This document shows, piece by piece, positions 14,698 through 23,995 of a stretch of DNA of 64,000 bases. A program made the position numbers and the translations under genes. The stretch is from Klebsiella aerogenes (GTDB taxonomy: Bacteria > Pseudomonadota > Gammaproteobacteria > Enterobacterales > Enterobacteriaceae): positions 4,338,422-4,402,421 of the forward strand of contig CP119076.1 of the NCBI GenBank assembly GCA_029027985.1. Direction: 5' to 3'. How positions within the stretch are numbered: the stretch's first letter is position 1; every line of letters starts with the position of its first letter. Under the pieces are notes generated by a model, which saw nothing but the letters and a program-made list of their open reading frames with translations, was not told the origin of the DNA and did not search any database.

Positions 14698-17112
14698 TTG
14701 GCTGTAAAAGAAGAAGTGTCTTTCATCTCGCCTGAAGAAGAAGCAGTGATTAGAGGAGACAAGACAAATGCTCCAGAGCTATTCACTTTTGACTGCGGAC
14801 AGCTTCCATTCGAACGCATGGGTGATGCTCAGTTTGAGCTTCTGGTGGCAGACATCTATCGAGCTGAATATGAAAGTAACGCTGAAAACTGGTATGACAG
14901 GGTAAGCCGCTTAAACGACGGTGCTGACCAAGGTCGAGACGTTGTCCTGTACAATGATGGGATACCAACAGGGGTAATACAGTGCAAGCGCCTCAAGAAA
15001 AATCTTGATTTAGGTACGGTTATCTATGAGATCTGCAAGTTCTTCCTGTATGCGCACATCAGACCCCAGATCGCGCCACATCCTGGAACATCCTTTAAAT
15101 ACTACTTTGCGGTTGCCGATGGTGTAACCACTGAAGCTTTCGAGTTCCTACAGGCATCAGGTCAAAAACGTTTCGACGACAATATTTCGTCATTTGAAGA
15201 TGAATGCGGAAAAATACTCAAAAAATCAAAAACGCTTCACAAAGATGCACGGCTCAAAGATCTATCTCCCAAGCAACTGTGTGAAATAGTGTGGCAGTGG
15301 ACTCCCCTTTTAGATACAAAAATCCTTAAGAAGGATAGTTTATCAAGCTTGGTGGCCAAACACTCAAAGGTGAAGAATACCTATTTCAAACTGGATACTG
15401 ATGCGACTCAGATAATCGAGGTCATCAAGCAGTATTTGGCATCCCAAGGCGGAGCATTTCCTGAAGCCGATCAACCCTATCTTCAGAAAATCCGCACAGA
15501 GTACATCGACCGAGAGTTGTGTGAGGTAGACCACCTCAATATCAGCCTCATCCAAGGTCCAGAACTCATCCCATTTTTAAAGGGCATGCTTGCCACAGAA
15601 GTGGGTACCTTTGAACAACATTTTGGCAATCGCCCTGTGGTACTCACTGCCGGAGCAGCCGCTGCCACTCCTACACAGTGGAGCGAAATAAATGAGCTGG
15701 TAAAAGCCTATCCGTATCCACTTGTCTTCATGGTCGGATGCGGAGAGGTTACTGGTTCCATGCTTATCAATTGGAAGACAGTCGACGGAATGTCTTGGGT
15801 AGATCCAACTTGGCGACCGGCTTCTGCACAGAAATTTAAAGCTGGATGGTGCTGGGTAAAAGATCCTGACAACGAAAGTATCAACTGCTACATACTAGTT
15901 GAAAACGAGCCAAAGGATGCAGGCTTTGATCGCGGGAATGTTTCGCTTCGACTGGCTTTTAAAGATGTCATCGTTTGGCCAACTTTGGGAAATGATTTTA
16001 CAAACTCGATCCACCGTAATAACTCCCTATTACGAAGAATTATAGCTAGTCAGGTTGAGGACAGGCTAAAACGTCCAAATCTGATTTTGGCCTCCCAGCA
16101 TATTACTGATCTTACGGAGTTCGTGAAAGCTCTTTTGGATTATCATGCACGGCGATTGGTGTCCCCGATTGCAGTTGCAGCCGCTAACAGTGGACGTCTG
16201 CAAAGTTGTCAGATGCAGCTTCATAGTGCCACAGGGATATTCCCCTCCGTCGATAGCGAACATAATACTCGAGCAAGTCCGCCTGCGATGCAGCCCCCAA
16301 GCTGCGTGATGCGCAGGAGCACTAGCGGAGGACTGACCCTCACGTTGACGTGGGATGCGAATCTCACACTGGAACGTGCGAAAGGGCAGCGATTGCAGGG
16401 GGGTGTAGTCCAAGACGATCTAGCACCCGCAGCGCTGGAGTTTCATGAACTCTTCAACCGGCATCCTCCAGACCCTGATTACCCCGAATCGGTGAAGAAG
16501 GAATTTTCATTACTGGATAACTTCGTCCAGGATGGGGGAATCAAGGACGTCAAGGATTTTGCTTACCAGACCCGATATGGGGTGACATCTACGCACGGAT
16601 TCACATTGGAGGAATTGACCAATTCTGGAAAAAATGTGATGAAGGCGGTGCAGGCTCTAAGCTACCTAAAATCCCACAAGGATTCGGCTTGGGTTACTGA
16701 GCCAGGTAAAAAGGGCCATCTGCAGTTCACTGACCCCAACCAAGGTGATTACAACGTACTCGCGTGGGCTAATGACGGGTATCGCGTAAGGCACATGTCA
16801 AATGATCTTTATCGGTGGGCAAGAGATACCGCCAATCATCCACCGCTCGTAGTGTTCGGCAATGGTGTTGGGAGAGTGAAGGATGAAAAGCCTAGTAAGC
16901 TCAGTGAACTCAATGGTTCCAGCAGCGAACGCTTTGATATTACGACGGGGCCAAGTGTGAAAGATTCCATCACAGATGTTGCAATGGTAAACAACGTCTA
17001 CTTTTTTGCTCTCAATGAAATTGAGTCGATGTACGATGAGTCTGATGATGAATCGGCAGAGGAGTTCATGGATGATATTTCCAATCGTAGGAAAAAATTA
17101 GATGCTCAATGA
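14698..17112 (+). CDS. ABC-three-component-type effector with Mrr-like nuclease domain
   Basis: First gene of a three-gene coupled operon. It starts at a TTG with AGGAG seven to eight bases upstream. The N-terminal 100 residues carry a PD-(D/E)xK pattern of the Mrr type: Glu47 in FELLVADIY, Asp81 in QGRDVVL and QCK at 95-97, which makes a DNA nuclease likely. The remaining 700 residues are not recognised; they include a possible Rossmann-like stretch near 280-350 (VVLTAGAAAATPTQW, then LVFMVGCGE) and an acidic C-terminus. The gene overlaps the next by 11 bases. In the ABC-3C class an effector is partnered by a small middle component and an SMC-like ATPase, which is the order here. Activity is inferred from the family pattern. 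Confidence 0.75.
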   Translation: MAVKEEVSFISPEEEAVIRGDKTNAPELFTFDCGQLPFERMGDAQFELLVADIYRAEYESNAENWYDRVSRLNDGADQGRDVVLYNDGIPTGVIQCKRLKKNLDLGTVIYEICKFFLYAHIRPQIAPHPGTSFKYYFAVADGVTTEAFEFLQASGQKRFDDNISSFEDECGKILKKSKTLHKDARLKDLSPKQLCEIVWQWTPLLDTKILKKDSLSSLVAKHSKVKNTYFKLDTDATQIIEVIKQYLASQGGAFPEADQPYLQKIRTEYIDRELCEVDHLNISLIQGPELIPFLKGMLATEVGTFEQHFGNRPVVLTAGAAAATPTQWSEINELVKAYPYPLVFMVGCGEVTGSMLINWKTVDGMSWVDPTWRPASAQKFKAGWCWVKDPDNESINCYILVENEPKDAGFDRGNVSLRLAFKDVIVWPTLGNDFTNSIHRNNSLLRRIIASQVEDRLKRPNLILASQHITDLTEFVKALLDYHARRLVSPIAVAAANSGRLQSCQMQLHSATGIFPSVDSEHNTRASPPAMQPPSCVMRRSTSGGLTLTLTWDANLTLERAKGQRLQGGVVQDDLAPAALEFHELFNRHPPDPDYPESVKKEFSLLDNFVQDGGIKDVKDFAYQTRYGVTSTHGFTLEELTNSGKNVMKAVQALSYLKSHKDSAWVTEPGKKGHLQFTDPNQGDYNVLAWANDGYRVRHMSNDLYRWARDTANHPPLVVFGNGVGRVKDEKPSKLSELNGSSSERFDITTGPSVKDSITDVAMVNNVYFFALNEIESMYDESDDESAEEFMDDISNRRKKLDAQ

Positions 17113-17671
17113 ACTGATTCATCTCCTTGAAGAGCGTGCTGTCGAAGCTGGCTTCACTTCCCCTGAAGACCATATATTGTTGTTTGCTGATACGCCGTAC
17201 TGGCCGGGTCCGCCTTTGGAGACTCAAGTGAAGTACTGGTCGACTAAGTTTGCATCAGTACTGCTTGTACAAGTCGATTGCCAAACGCCTAAAGAGGCTT
17301 GGATACAGACGAGACAGGCTGAAGCTTTCCTGGATGCTGCACTTTTACAACGCGAAAGAAAGGGGGTAGTTGTTGATGGTTATCTGGTACTGGCGCTGAC
17401 TCAGTTCACTGATGATTTCCGACAGTTCATCAATGATGTGGAAAAGGACACCCGCTTTGTGCGGAAACACGTTGTTTATCGAGATACTAGTGGCTGGCAG
17501 CGTTGCCAGCGCATCACTCCACTTGGGCTGGGTGGAAAATCTGAGCAAACCGAATTTTCCGGATTTGTACCTGAAAATGAACAAATGGCTGAGCTTTTGA
17601 CATCTCTTGGGAGCGTTACAGGTAAGGAATTAGCTCGTCATCATGGAAAGGAGTGGGATCTAAATGAATAA
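17102..17671 (+). CDS. ABC-three-component middle component
   Basis: The 189-aa protein begins inside the end of the effector gene and its own stop overlaps the ATPase start (ATGAATAA), so all three are translationally coupled. The pattern DGYLVLALTQF...DVEKDTRFVRKHVVYRD in its middle resembles the MC1-type middle component of ABC-3C systems, with a small number of conserved aromatic and basic residues and no catalytic motif. It probably bridges the ATPase and the nuclease effector. The family call rests on pattern memory and operon position. Confidence 0.7.
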   Translation: MLNELIHLLEERAVEAGFTSPEDHILLFADTPYWPGPPLETQVKYWSTKFASVLLVQVDCQTPKEAWIQTRQAEAFLDAALLQRERKGVVVDGYLVLALTQFTDDFRQFINDVEKDTRFVRKHVVYRDTSGWQRCQRITPLGLGGKSEQTEFSGFVPENEQMAELLTSLGSVTGKELARHHGKEWDLNE

Positions 17672-20420
17672 TCTTCCTATTAAGTTTCTTTCGGTGGAGA
17701 TTCGGAATTTTCGCGGGGTTCCCGATGTTTTGCAAATCCCGCTCAATGCACCATTAACTATCATTCATGCAGCTAATGGCACTGGTAAAAGTACAATTTG
17801 CTATGCATTAGAGTGGCTGCTTACTAATAAAGTGGATGACCTTCCAACCACCTCAGACTTTTCTTGTCAGTGGGGGGATGGTGATACTTCTGTAAGTGCT
17901 GAATGTGAGATAAACGGCGAGACGTGCTATCTAGAACGGGTCAATGGAAAAGCTGCATTAAAAAAAAATGGGGAGACTCGCAAAAAGAAGATTAAGGATG
18001 CCGAACTGCTTGAGATGCTCACACCATCCTCAGTTAAGGGCAGTAGTACTCAAGCTACTACTAAGGCCCGCCGCGACTGGCTTCGCAATTGCCGATGGTT
18101 GTATGCAAACTCATTAGCCCTCCTTGTTGACAATAGCAAGTCAGAACTAAGGCAACAAATTTTTGCTGACATATTGGGGCTTGGTCATCTTACAAACACG
18201 CTCAGCAATCTAAAGGAATACAGAAGTGATCTTCCTAGAGTCCAGGGACTGGAAAAAAGATTGCAAAGCCTTGCCATTGAGATTCAGACACTCGAAGAAA
18301 AGCTCTCCACCAACCAATTGGGACGGGAACAGCTCTCTCTCAAGTTGAAATCTATATTAGAGACATTTCCCAACACTCGGGTAACGGGAAATCTGTTGGA
18401 TGACTTCAAAACAGCACAATTGGAAGTCGCTAAACTGCAGCAGACCACACAGCGCAAAAAGAACCTGCTGAACCAACTGCAGGAAGGATGGCTGGGGTAT
18501 GAATCCGGCCTGCAACAGCTTGAAAGCAGTCGTAGTTTACTCACAAAGATTACCCAGTCCAGCTCAGCCTTGAGCGATGAGCATCGTCAGCTAGCTGAGC
18601 AACTTGCTAGTGTCGAAAACCAGATATTGCAAGGGAAATTAGGAATTGAGTGGGCACAAAAAAACATCGATGTTCTCAATGACTGGACAGGCATCATCTC
18701 GGATCCAGACTTCGTTCGGATCTTTCCTCAAACTGAACTAAGTTTCCAGTTCTTGGAGCAAAATTTTGTCGAGTATGGCTGGGAAAGTGACAGGCAACAG
18801 CGTTGGTTAGATGCTATTGAGTATCTGATCAGCAATAGAGAACTTCTGTTAGATCTTCTTAACGTCAAACGGGATCTATCTAGCAAGCCAGTCCAACCAC
18901 CGGCCAACCTAGTGGAGCTATTAAAATCTGCAGATGTAGCTAAGCAAGCGCGTATTACAGCACAGGGAGAGTTCGATGCCCTTTCAAATGTCATCAACCG
19001 CCTGAGGGCATTGGGGCACGAAGCGTCACATTCCCTTTCGAGTGGGCACTGCCCGTTATGCGACCATGACTGGAAATCAGCTGATGTGCTGCGAAAACAG
19101 CTTTCCGATGCCAACTTATCGCCCGAACTTCAGGCTGCAAGCCATAAACTAGTAGTTGCACAGTCGAATGAACAGATCTGTGTAACGACACTACAAAACG
19201 CCAAGCTACAGCAATCTTCTTTTGAGGATTACGTTACTCGGGTAAAATCTATAAACGATAAACTGAAGGCCATTGAGGAAAGAACCAGTTATCTGAGCAT
19301 CATGGATAAATCTGAATTCTCACATTCTGACATTACTAGTCTTCCGCATTTATTGGCTCGCATTAAGTCTGCGATTAGTGCGAAAAGCATTGCAGAAGCA
19401 TTATCGCAAGTTGAAGAATTCTTTCAACTGCCTACCTCCCAGACCGTAAATACCGGCGTATCCAAAGCTCTTCAGGCGCTTGTGCAGCATGCACAGCGCT
19501 TCCAGCAACAGTTCGACTCAGCCAATGCTATACGGCCAAGCCTTACCCTCTCTGTCAAAGAGAAGCTGGAAAGTATTGAAATAAAAACTAGAGAATCACA
19601 TCAGGTCAACGCCAGCATTGCGACAGTTTCTCAAATGGTAAATCATTTTCAAAGCCAATGGAATGAGGTCATTGGAACTCTTCCCGTCGCCAAAAATATA
19701 CACACTTCAACCCAAGCAGCGGTTGAACGAGACCTTCTAAAAGCGGAGGGGTATGTAGTAGAGCTTCGCGATTGTGAAATATGCTTGAGTGTTGACTCTG
19801 ATACTGAACAGTTAATAAGACTCCGTAGTGAGAAAATAGCGGTCGAAGAAAAGCTCAGGATGGGGCAAAGCCACATACTTGTCGCTGATAATACGATTAC
19901 ACAATACGGCGATCATGTTCGTAATGCGACTGTTTCTAGCCTTGCCCCCCTCCTTGTCCCTGCTACGGAGTTATTCTCCAGAATGCACGCGAACGAGGTA
20001 TATCACCAACTAAGTGTTTCTGGCGATGATTTGAATTGGATGGTACTTGCTGAAGGTCATGAGACACCATTAGAAGCAGAAGAGAAGCTAAGCCAAGGAC
20101 AGCGACAAGACTTAGCACTATCACTCTACCTTGCAAGGGCAAAGAATACCGGTGGAAGCTTCCTGTTGGATGAACCTATCGCTCATTTAGATGATCTAAA
20201 TCGAGTAGCCATGCTGGATATTTTCAGACTTGTGGCAACCTCAATGCCGAACATGAACTTGATCCTGACAACTGCAAGTGACAGCTTGGCTCGACATCTT
20301 GCGCAAAAATTCTCAAGCCTTCCGGATGAGCACTTACTTAACACAATTTATTTAGAGGGGAATCCTCGCACAGGCGTCAAAGCAACTGTGACAAGAAATT
20401 CAATTGGTCTTGCTTCTTAA
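17664..20420 (+). CDS. SMC/Rad50-like ABC ATPase of the defence operon
   Basis: The 918-aa protein has a Walker A motif (AANGTGKST, residues 36-44), long coiled-coil arms, a zinc-hook-like CPLC motif (about 462-465), then the ABC signature LSQGQRQDLALSLYLAR (about 809-825) and Walker B with D-loop, SFLLDEPIAHLDD (about 831-843). This is the Rad50/SMC architecture, shorter than RecN or SbcC. It likely senses DNA ends or structures and licenses the Mrr-like effector encoded first in the operon. A terminator that serves the convergent mcrC follows the stop. Confidence 0.85.
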   Translation: MNNLPIKFLSVEIRNFRGVPDVLQIPLNAPLTIIHAANGTGKSTICYALEWLLTNKVDDLPTTSDFSCQWGDGDTSVSAECEINGETCYLERVNGKAALKKNGETRKKKIKDAELLEMLTPSSVKGSSTQATTKARRDWLRNCRWLYANSLALLVDNSKSELRQQIFADILGLGHLTNTLSNLKEYRSDLPRVQGLEKRLQSLAIEIQTLEEKLSTNQLGREQLSLKLKSILETFPNTRVTGNLLDDFKTAQLEVAKLQQTTQRKKNLLNQLQEGWLGYESGLQQLESSRSLLTKITQSSSALSDEHRQLAEQLASVENQILQGKLGIEWAQKNIDVLNDWTGIISDPDFVRIFPQTELSFQFLEQNFVEYGWESDRQQRWLDAIEYLISNRELLLDLLNVKRDLSSKPVQPPANLVELLKSADVAKQARITAQGEFDALSNVINRLRALGHEASHSLSSGHCPLCDHDWKSADVLRKQLSDANLSPELQAASHKLVVAQSNEQICVTTLQNAKLQQSSFEDYVTRVKSINDKLKAIEERTSYLSIMDKSEFSHSDITSLPHLLARIKSAISAKSIAEALSQVEEFFQLPTSQTVNTGVSKALQALVQHAQRFQQQFDSANAIRPSLTLSVKEKLESIEIKTRESHQVNASIATVSQMVNHFQSQWNEVIGTLPVAKNIHTSTQAAVERDLLKAEGYVVELRDCEICLSVDSDTEQLIRLRSEKIAVEEKLRMGQSHILVADNTITQYGDHVRNATVSSLAPLLVPATELFSRMHANEVYHQLSVSGDDLNWMVLAEGHETPLEAEEKLSQGQRQDLALSLYLARAKNTGGSFLLDEPIAHLDDLNRVAMLDIFRLVATSMPNMNLILTTASDSLARHLAQKFSSLPDEHLLNTIYLEGNPRTGVKATVTRNSIGLAS

Positions 20421-20435
20421 GCTTTATACTAGTAT

Positions 20436-20475
20436 CAAAAAAGACAGTGGAGTGTCCATAACCACCCGCTGTCTT
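20436..20475 (-). terminator. Terminator between the two convergent defence operons
   Basis: AAGACAGTGG (20441-20450) pairs with the segment ending CTGTCTT (20475) over ten positions including one G-T pair. Reading leftward the stem ends in a T-run (20436-20442), so it should stop the mcrC transcript; it may also slow the ABC operon transcript. Confidence 0.72.
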
Positions 20476-20498
20476 ACATGCTTAACTTAACAAGTAGT

Positions 20499-21791
20499 TT
20501 ATTTATTTTTTGATCGGCTGATCATAACCACTTTTTTCAACACGTCTCTAATCGCCAATAACGAGTTAGCGAGCATCGGAATTTTTACTACATGTAAAGA
20601 ATATTTACCCTGTTCTTGAAAAGTATCAAATCTATGGTAACCCCCTTTATTTCCAGTCTCACTGGTAACATCTGGATATAAAAGCACAATGTCCATACAA
20701 TTGAAACGCATGCCATACGTCAACATTTGATAGATATCTTCACGTGAGATACCTAAATTACGTTTATTCATGTGAAGAAACTTCCACTTTGTATCAATTA
20801 TGAGTTCAGTAGCCCCTTCATTATTAATCAACCTTACATCAGGAATTAGCTCAAATACACCTTCACCATCATTACTAGAACACGCAAAAGTCCCTCTTGC
20901 CTGTGTTTTCGCTATTAAACCTTCGGATGTAGCAATCCAATTCAATTCCTTTGCAATAAATGCTTCAAATAAACGATAGGTAAATATAATCTCTGATGTA
21001 GCTAATTCATCACCAACAAATATTCCAATACCCCTCTCTTCCAAGAGTGATTGGCTTTGGCGAAGAAGGGAATGATAGGTTGCGGATAAACGGTCAGTAC
21101 GCACCTTTGGCCATTCTAATCGATAATCTGGGGAGATATTGACTGAATCCATATCGGATAAACATAGATCAATAATTCCTCTTATATTGGCAGAACATCT
21201 CGATCGGTAGCGCAGTAAAACTTCTTTAAAAATTCTATTCTCCGGAACATCTTCAGTCAATGCAACCCATGATGATGCAAAACGCCCTGGCCTACGAATA
21301 TTTTCGTAACATTGCTCAGGAAAGGTTATTCGACCTCTAGGGGAGGAAAGGCTATCTGATGAAGATATATATCGTCGAATGACTTGGCGACGGCGTGCCA
21401 ACTGTAACTCATCACAAAATATTCCCAACAATGAATCGAATTTATTTCCATCAGTACTTAGAGGGGCTAATCCAGCGGTGATGAAACTAGATGATATAGC
21501 ATTCTCAAGCATTCTAGATAAATTATTATCCAATAGGGTTCTGTTTTTCTGATCCAGCAAATTAGCACCTATTGGAACAACCTCTAGAATTAGCTTAGAT
21601 GTTTCCAAGGTTCCTGTCCAAAATTTTGGCACCAATGCTCCTGCATAAATATCGAAATAAGCATCTGTATTTTTCCCTGTGCTTTTTTTCCATGCATGGA
21701 GAATTGATGTGAGTTCGTCAAAGCTGCTTAACTCAAGGCCTTCGCCAATTCTTAGCTTGGCCCATTCCTCACATTTCAGTATACGCTTCAC
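20499..21791 (-). CDS. mcrC: McrC-like restriction subunit
   Basis: The 430-aa protein has the McrC core SSPRGRITFPEQCYENIRRP (about residues 149-168) and the nuclease motif ELIPDVRLIN...ATELIIDTKWK (about 300-325), a PD-(D/E)xK site with Asp, Asp and Lys in place. In McrBC the McrC subunit supplies DNA cleavage and stimulates McrB GTPase. The start is GTG with GAGGGG upstream, 17 bases after the mcrB stop. The length is greater than E. coli McrC (about 348 aa); the extra part is at the N-terminus. AT-rich composition marks foreign origin. Confidence 0.88.
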   Translation of the reverse strand: MKRILKCEEWAKLRIGEGLELSSFDELTSILHAWKKSTGKNTDAYFDIYAGALVPKFWTGTLETSKLILEVVPIGANLLDQKNRTLLDNNLSRMLENAISSSFITAGLAPLSTDGNKFDSLLGIFCDELQLARRRQVIRRYISSSDSLSSPRGRITFPEQCYENIRRPGRFASSWVALTEDVPENRIFKEVLLRYRSRCSANIRGIIDLCLSDMDSVNISPDYRLEWPKVRTDRLSATYHSLLRQSQSLLEERGIGIFVGDELATSEIIFTYRLFEAFIAKELNWIATSEGLIAKTQARGTFACSSNDGEGVFELIPDVRLINNEGATELIIDTKWKFLHMNKRNLGISREDIYQMLTYGMRFNCMDIVLLYPDVTSETGNKGGYHRFDTFQEQGKYSLHVVKIPMLANSLLAIRDVLKKVVMISRSKNK

Positions 21792-21808
21792 TGACCCCTC
21801 TCAAGCTC

Positions 21809-23749
21809 TCAATTAAATACATTGGTGTCAATGAGAATAGGTTGACATATTTTTAGAACACAATGGATAGCATAGTCTTCATTATCTGGCCCCGGAATAA
21901 CTTTTTTTGGATTCCAAAACCGTGGATCTAACTCTAAGTTTTTAGTTACAGAATGTGCCCTATAACCAAATGAAGCAGCAGTATCCTGATCTACTCCGAA
22001 TAAAACTTCAAACTGTTTTTCCACTGGATTTATTTTAAAGAAGTTTGCATTTTTTGACGCGGAGTCTCCCAAGACAAGCTGTATCAAGCCTTCATTACCA
22101 TAAAAATATTCACGCAGTAGAGGAATAACTCTAGTTGCTAACCGTTCAATAACTTTCGAGTTCGTATCACAGCCTACTAGGTAACCATGTCCAATACAAT
22201 GATCTGCATCTAATAGATGTTCTATCCTTGAATTTATTGTCCGTAAAAGCTGTCCGCAATTAATAGATGGACTATCAATGGTGTCACGTAATAGGGATGA
22301 ATCTGGTGGAATATTAACAAAATCAAATCGACGTCTAAGTGCATGATCGACAAGTGCAATATTTCTATCCGCAGAGTTCATCGTTCCTATTATATGCAAA
22401 TTTGATGGCATGAAAAGCCGCGACTCTAACTCTTCAGCCCGAGGGTATTGCAACTCGATTCCGATAGGGAATTCCGCACCAACTCGCTTATCAGCATCCA
22501 GAGAAGAAATTAGTGGGCCTAAAATCCTACTTACATCACCTCGATTTATTTCATCAATAACAATAACGAACTCTTTTTCAGGTGATTGGATTGCACGTCT
22601 AATCATTCTGAGTAATAACCCTTCATGAAGTCGATATCTCAGTTGTCCATTTTTTAAATCAAAATTATTATTTTCAATTGATTCATCAACTTCATCTTCA
22701 TTAACTATTACTGGTCGAATTGACTCGACCAAATCTTCATATTGTAAGGAGGGATGAAAAGTTATAAAGGCGCACTGATCCCGATAATCATTGAATCTTT
22801 CAAAAGAGTAAGATAACTCGCCTTTATCATCGAAGCTAGGTTCTATCAATTTAACTGCTTCACGAACTGCAGACAAAGTTTTCCCTGTTCCTGGAGGACC
22901 ATAATAGATGCGAACGATTGATCTGGTTGAGCTTTTTTTCCGCAAAAGTAACCGAGTTCCAGCAGCAGCGAGATCTTGTAATGCTAGTGCACGGAGGGCT
23001 TCAAACTCTTCCAAACTGCCAAACGGATAAACATTTGAGGAAAGAAATTTTGCAGTTTTTGCTAATTGGGATAAATCATTATATAATTCAGCCTTACTTA
23101 CTGAATTTGGTAACACCTTTACAGTAATAAATGATGCCAATATTTTCTTTAAGGTTGTTGTTCTTACATCCTTAAGAAATACAACATCAGGAGAAATAGA
23201 AACACCAGCCACAGTTGATAATGGAGACGGAAATAATCCATTTTGGTCCCAATCAATACTTGATATTTTTCGACCAAACATATGGGATTGTCCCTCTCTT
23301 TTTACTGCATCTGAAGCAATATCAAAAAGGAGATTCGAAACTTCCGATAGTTTGTTGTGGTTTTGAGCATTTTGATAATGTGAAGCAATCCCAAGCAAAA
23401 TTGCCCCTGCTCGCGGCAACGCCATAACGATTAAACGCCAACCTGCATTGCTTCTGTAACGCTCAAATAGGCTTTTACGGTAAATGCTGATATTAAGAAA
23501 ATGCACATCTCCTAACCAAGACTTATAGTCATCTTCGCCAAGGCCAGCTATTTTAATTTTATTTCTAATTCCACGACGTAGCTCATTATTCCAAATATTA
23601 TCAATATTAGCTTGAGTATAAAAGTTGAAATCTGTATCTATCCCCCATTCGGAATCAGGAAACACCTCATGTAGTTCCGCTACAGAGCTAGCTTTCTCTA
23701 AAATGCATTTTTCTTCACTATTTGTACTCAAAAGATCAAGAAGTGCCAT
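21809..23749 (-). CDS. mcrB: McrB-like AAA+ GTPase restriction subunit
   Basis: The 646-aa protein has Walker A GPPGTGKT (284-291), Walker B FVIVIDEINRGD (394-405), the McrB-type MNSADRN motif (457-463; MNTADRS in E. coli) and arginines LRRRFDF (471-477). In E. coli McrBC this subunit hydrolyses GTP and translocates DNA. The first 280 residues should be the target-recognition part, and I do not recognise it; it does not look like the E. coli McrB methylcytosine-reading domain. AAGGAAA precedes the ATG. The neighbour upstream is an m5C methyltransferase, so this is more likely a LlaJI/BsuMI-type restriction complex than a methyl-dependent one. Confidence 0.88.
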   Translation of the reverse strand: MALLDLLSTNSEEKCILEKASSVAELHEVFPDSEWGIDTDFNFYTQANIDNIWNNELRRGIRNKIKIAGLGEDDYKSWLGDVHFLNISIYRKSLFERYRSNAGWRLIVMALPRAGAILLGIASHYQNAQNHNKLSEVSNLLFDIASDAVKREGQSHMFGRKISSIDWDQNGLFPSPLSTVAGVSISPDVVFLKDVRTTTLKKILASFITVKVLPNSVSKAELYNDLSQLAKTAKFLSSNVYPFGSLEEFEALRALALQDLAAAGTRLLLRKKSSTRSIVRIYYGPPGTGKTLSAVREAVKLIEPSFDDKGELSYSFERFNDYRDQCAFITFHPSLQYEDLVESIRPVIVNEDEVDESIENNNFDLKNGQLRYRLHEGLLLRMIRRAIQSPEKEFVIVIDEINRGDVSRILGPLISSLDADKRVGAEFPIGIELQYPRAEELESRLFMPSNLHIIGTMNSADRNIALVDHALRRRFDFVNIPPDSSLLRDTIDSPSINCGQLLRTINSRIEHLLDADHCIGHGYLVGCDTNSKVIERLATRVIPLLREYFYGNEGLIQLVLGDSASKNANFFKINPVEKQFEVLFGVDQDTAASFGYRAHSVTKNLELDPRFWNPKKVIPGPDNEDYAIHCVLKICQPILIDTNVFN

Positions 23750-23908
23750 TTCTTATTTCCTTGAAAAAAGCTGCTAAGTGATTGCTAGAATGCAGCGTTA
23801 AACATAGTTCGCAATTGTAAACATTGTAACGGATTACTTCTAGTCATCATATGAAAAATCGCCCCTAACAACTAACAAGACAGTTTATGATTTTGATGTT
23901 AGTTTTTG

Positions 23909-23953
23909 AGGGACATTCAAACTGCAATCTGAGATTATAGTTTGAATGTCCCT
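23909..23953. promoter_or_regulatory. Perfect 15-bp inverted repeat between methyltransferase and mcrB
   Basis: AGGGACATTCAAACT (23909-23923) and AGTTTGAATGTCCCT (23939-23953) are perfectly complementary with a 15-nt spacer. It is in the 246-bp gap after the methyltransferase stop and about 160 bp before the mcrB start. No T-run follows on either side, so it could be an operator, a protein-assisted terminator or an RNA control element for the restriction genes. Confidence 0.6.
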
Positions 23954-23995
23954 ACAAATATTTATCGCCTTGACGATAACTTCACTAACATTTTA

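Noticed and set aside
14698-20420. Wadjet, Gabija or Dnd system
   Set aside because: There is no JetD-type topoisomerase or JetA/B pair, no TOPRIM OLD nuclease with UvrD helicase, and no DndA/C genes. The nuclease, small middle protein and SMC-like ATPase order fits ABC-3C better.
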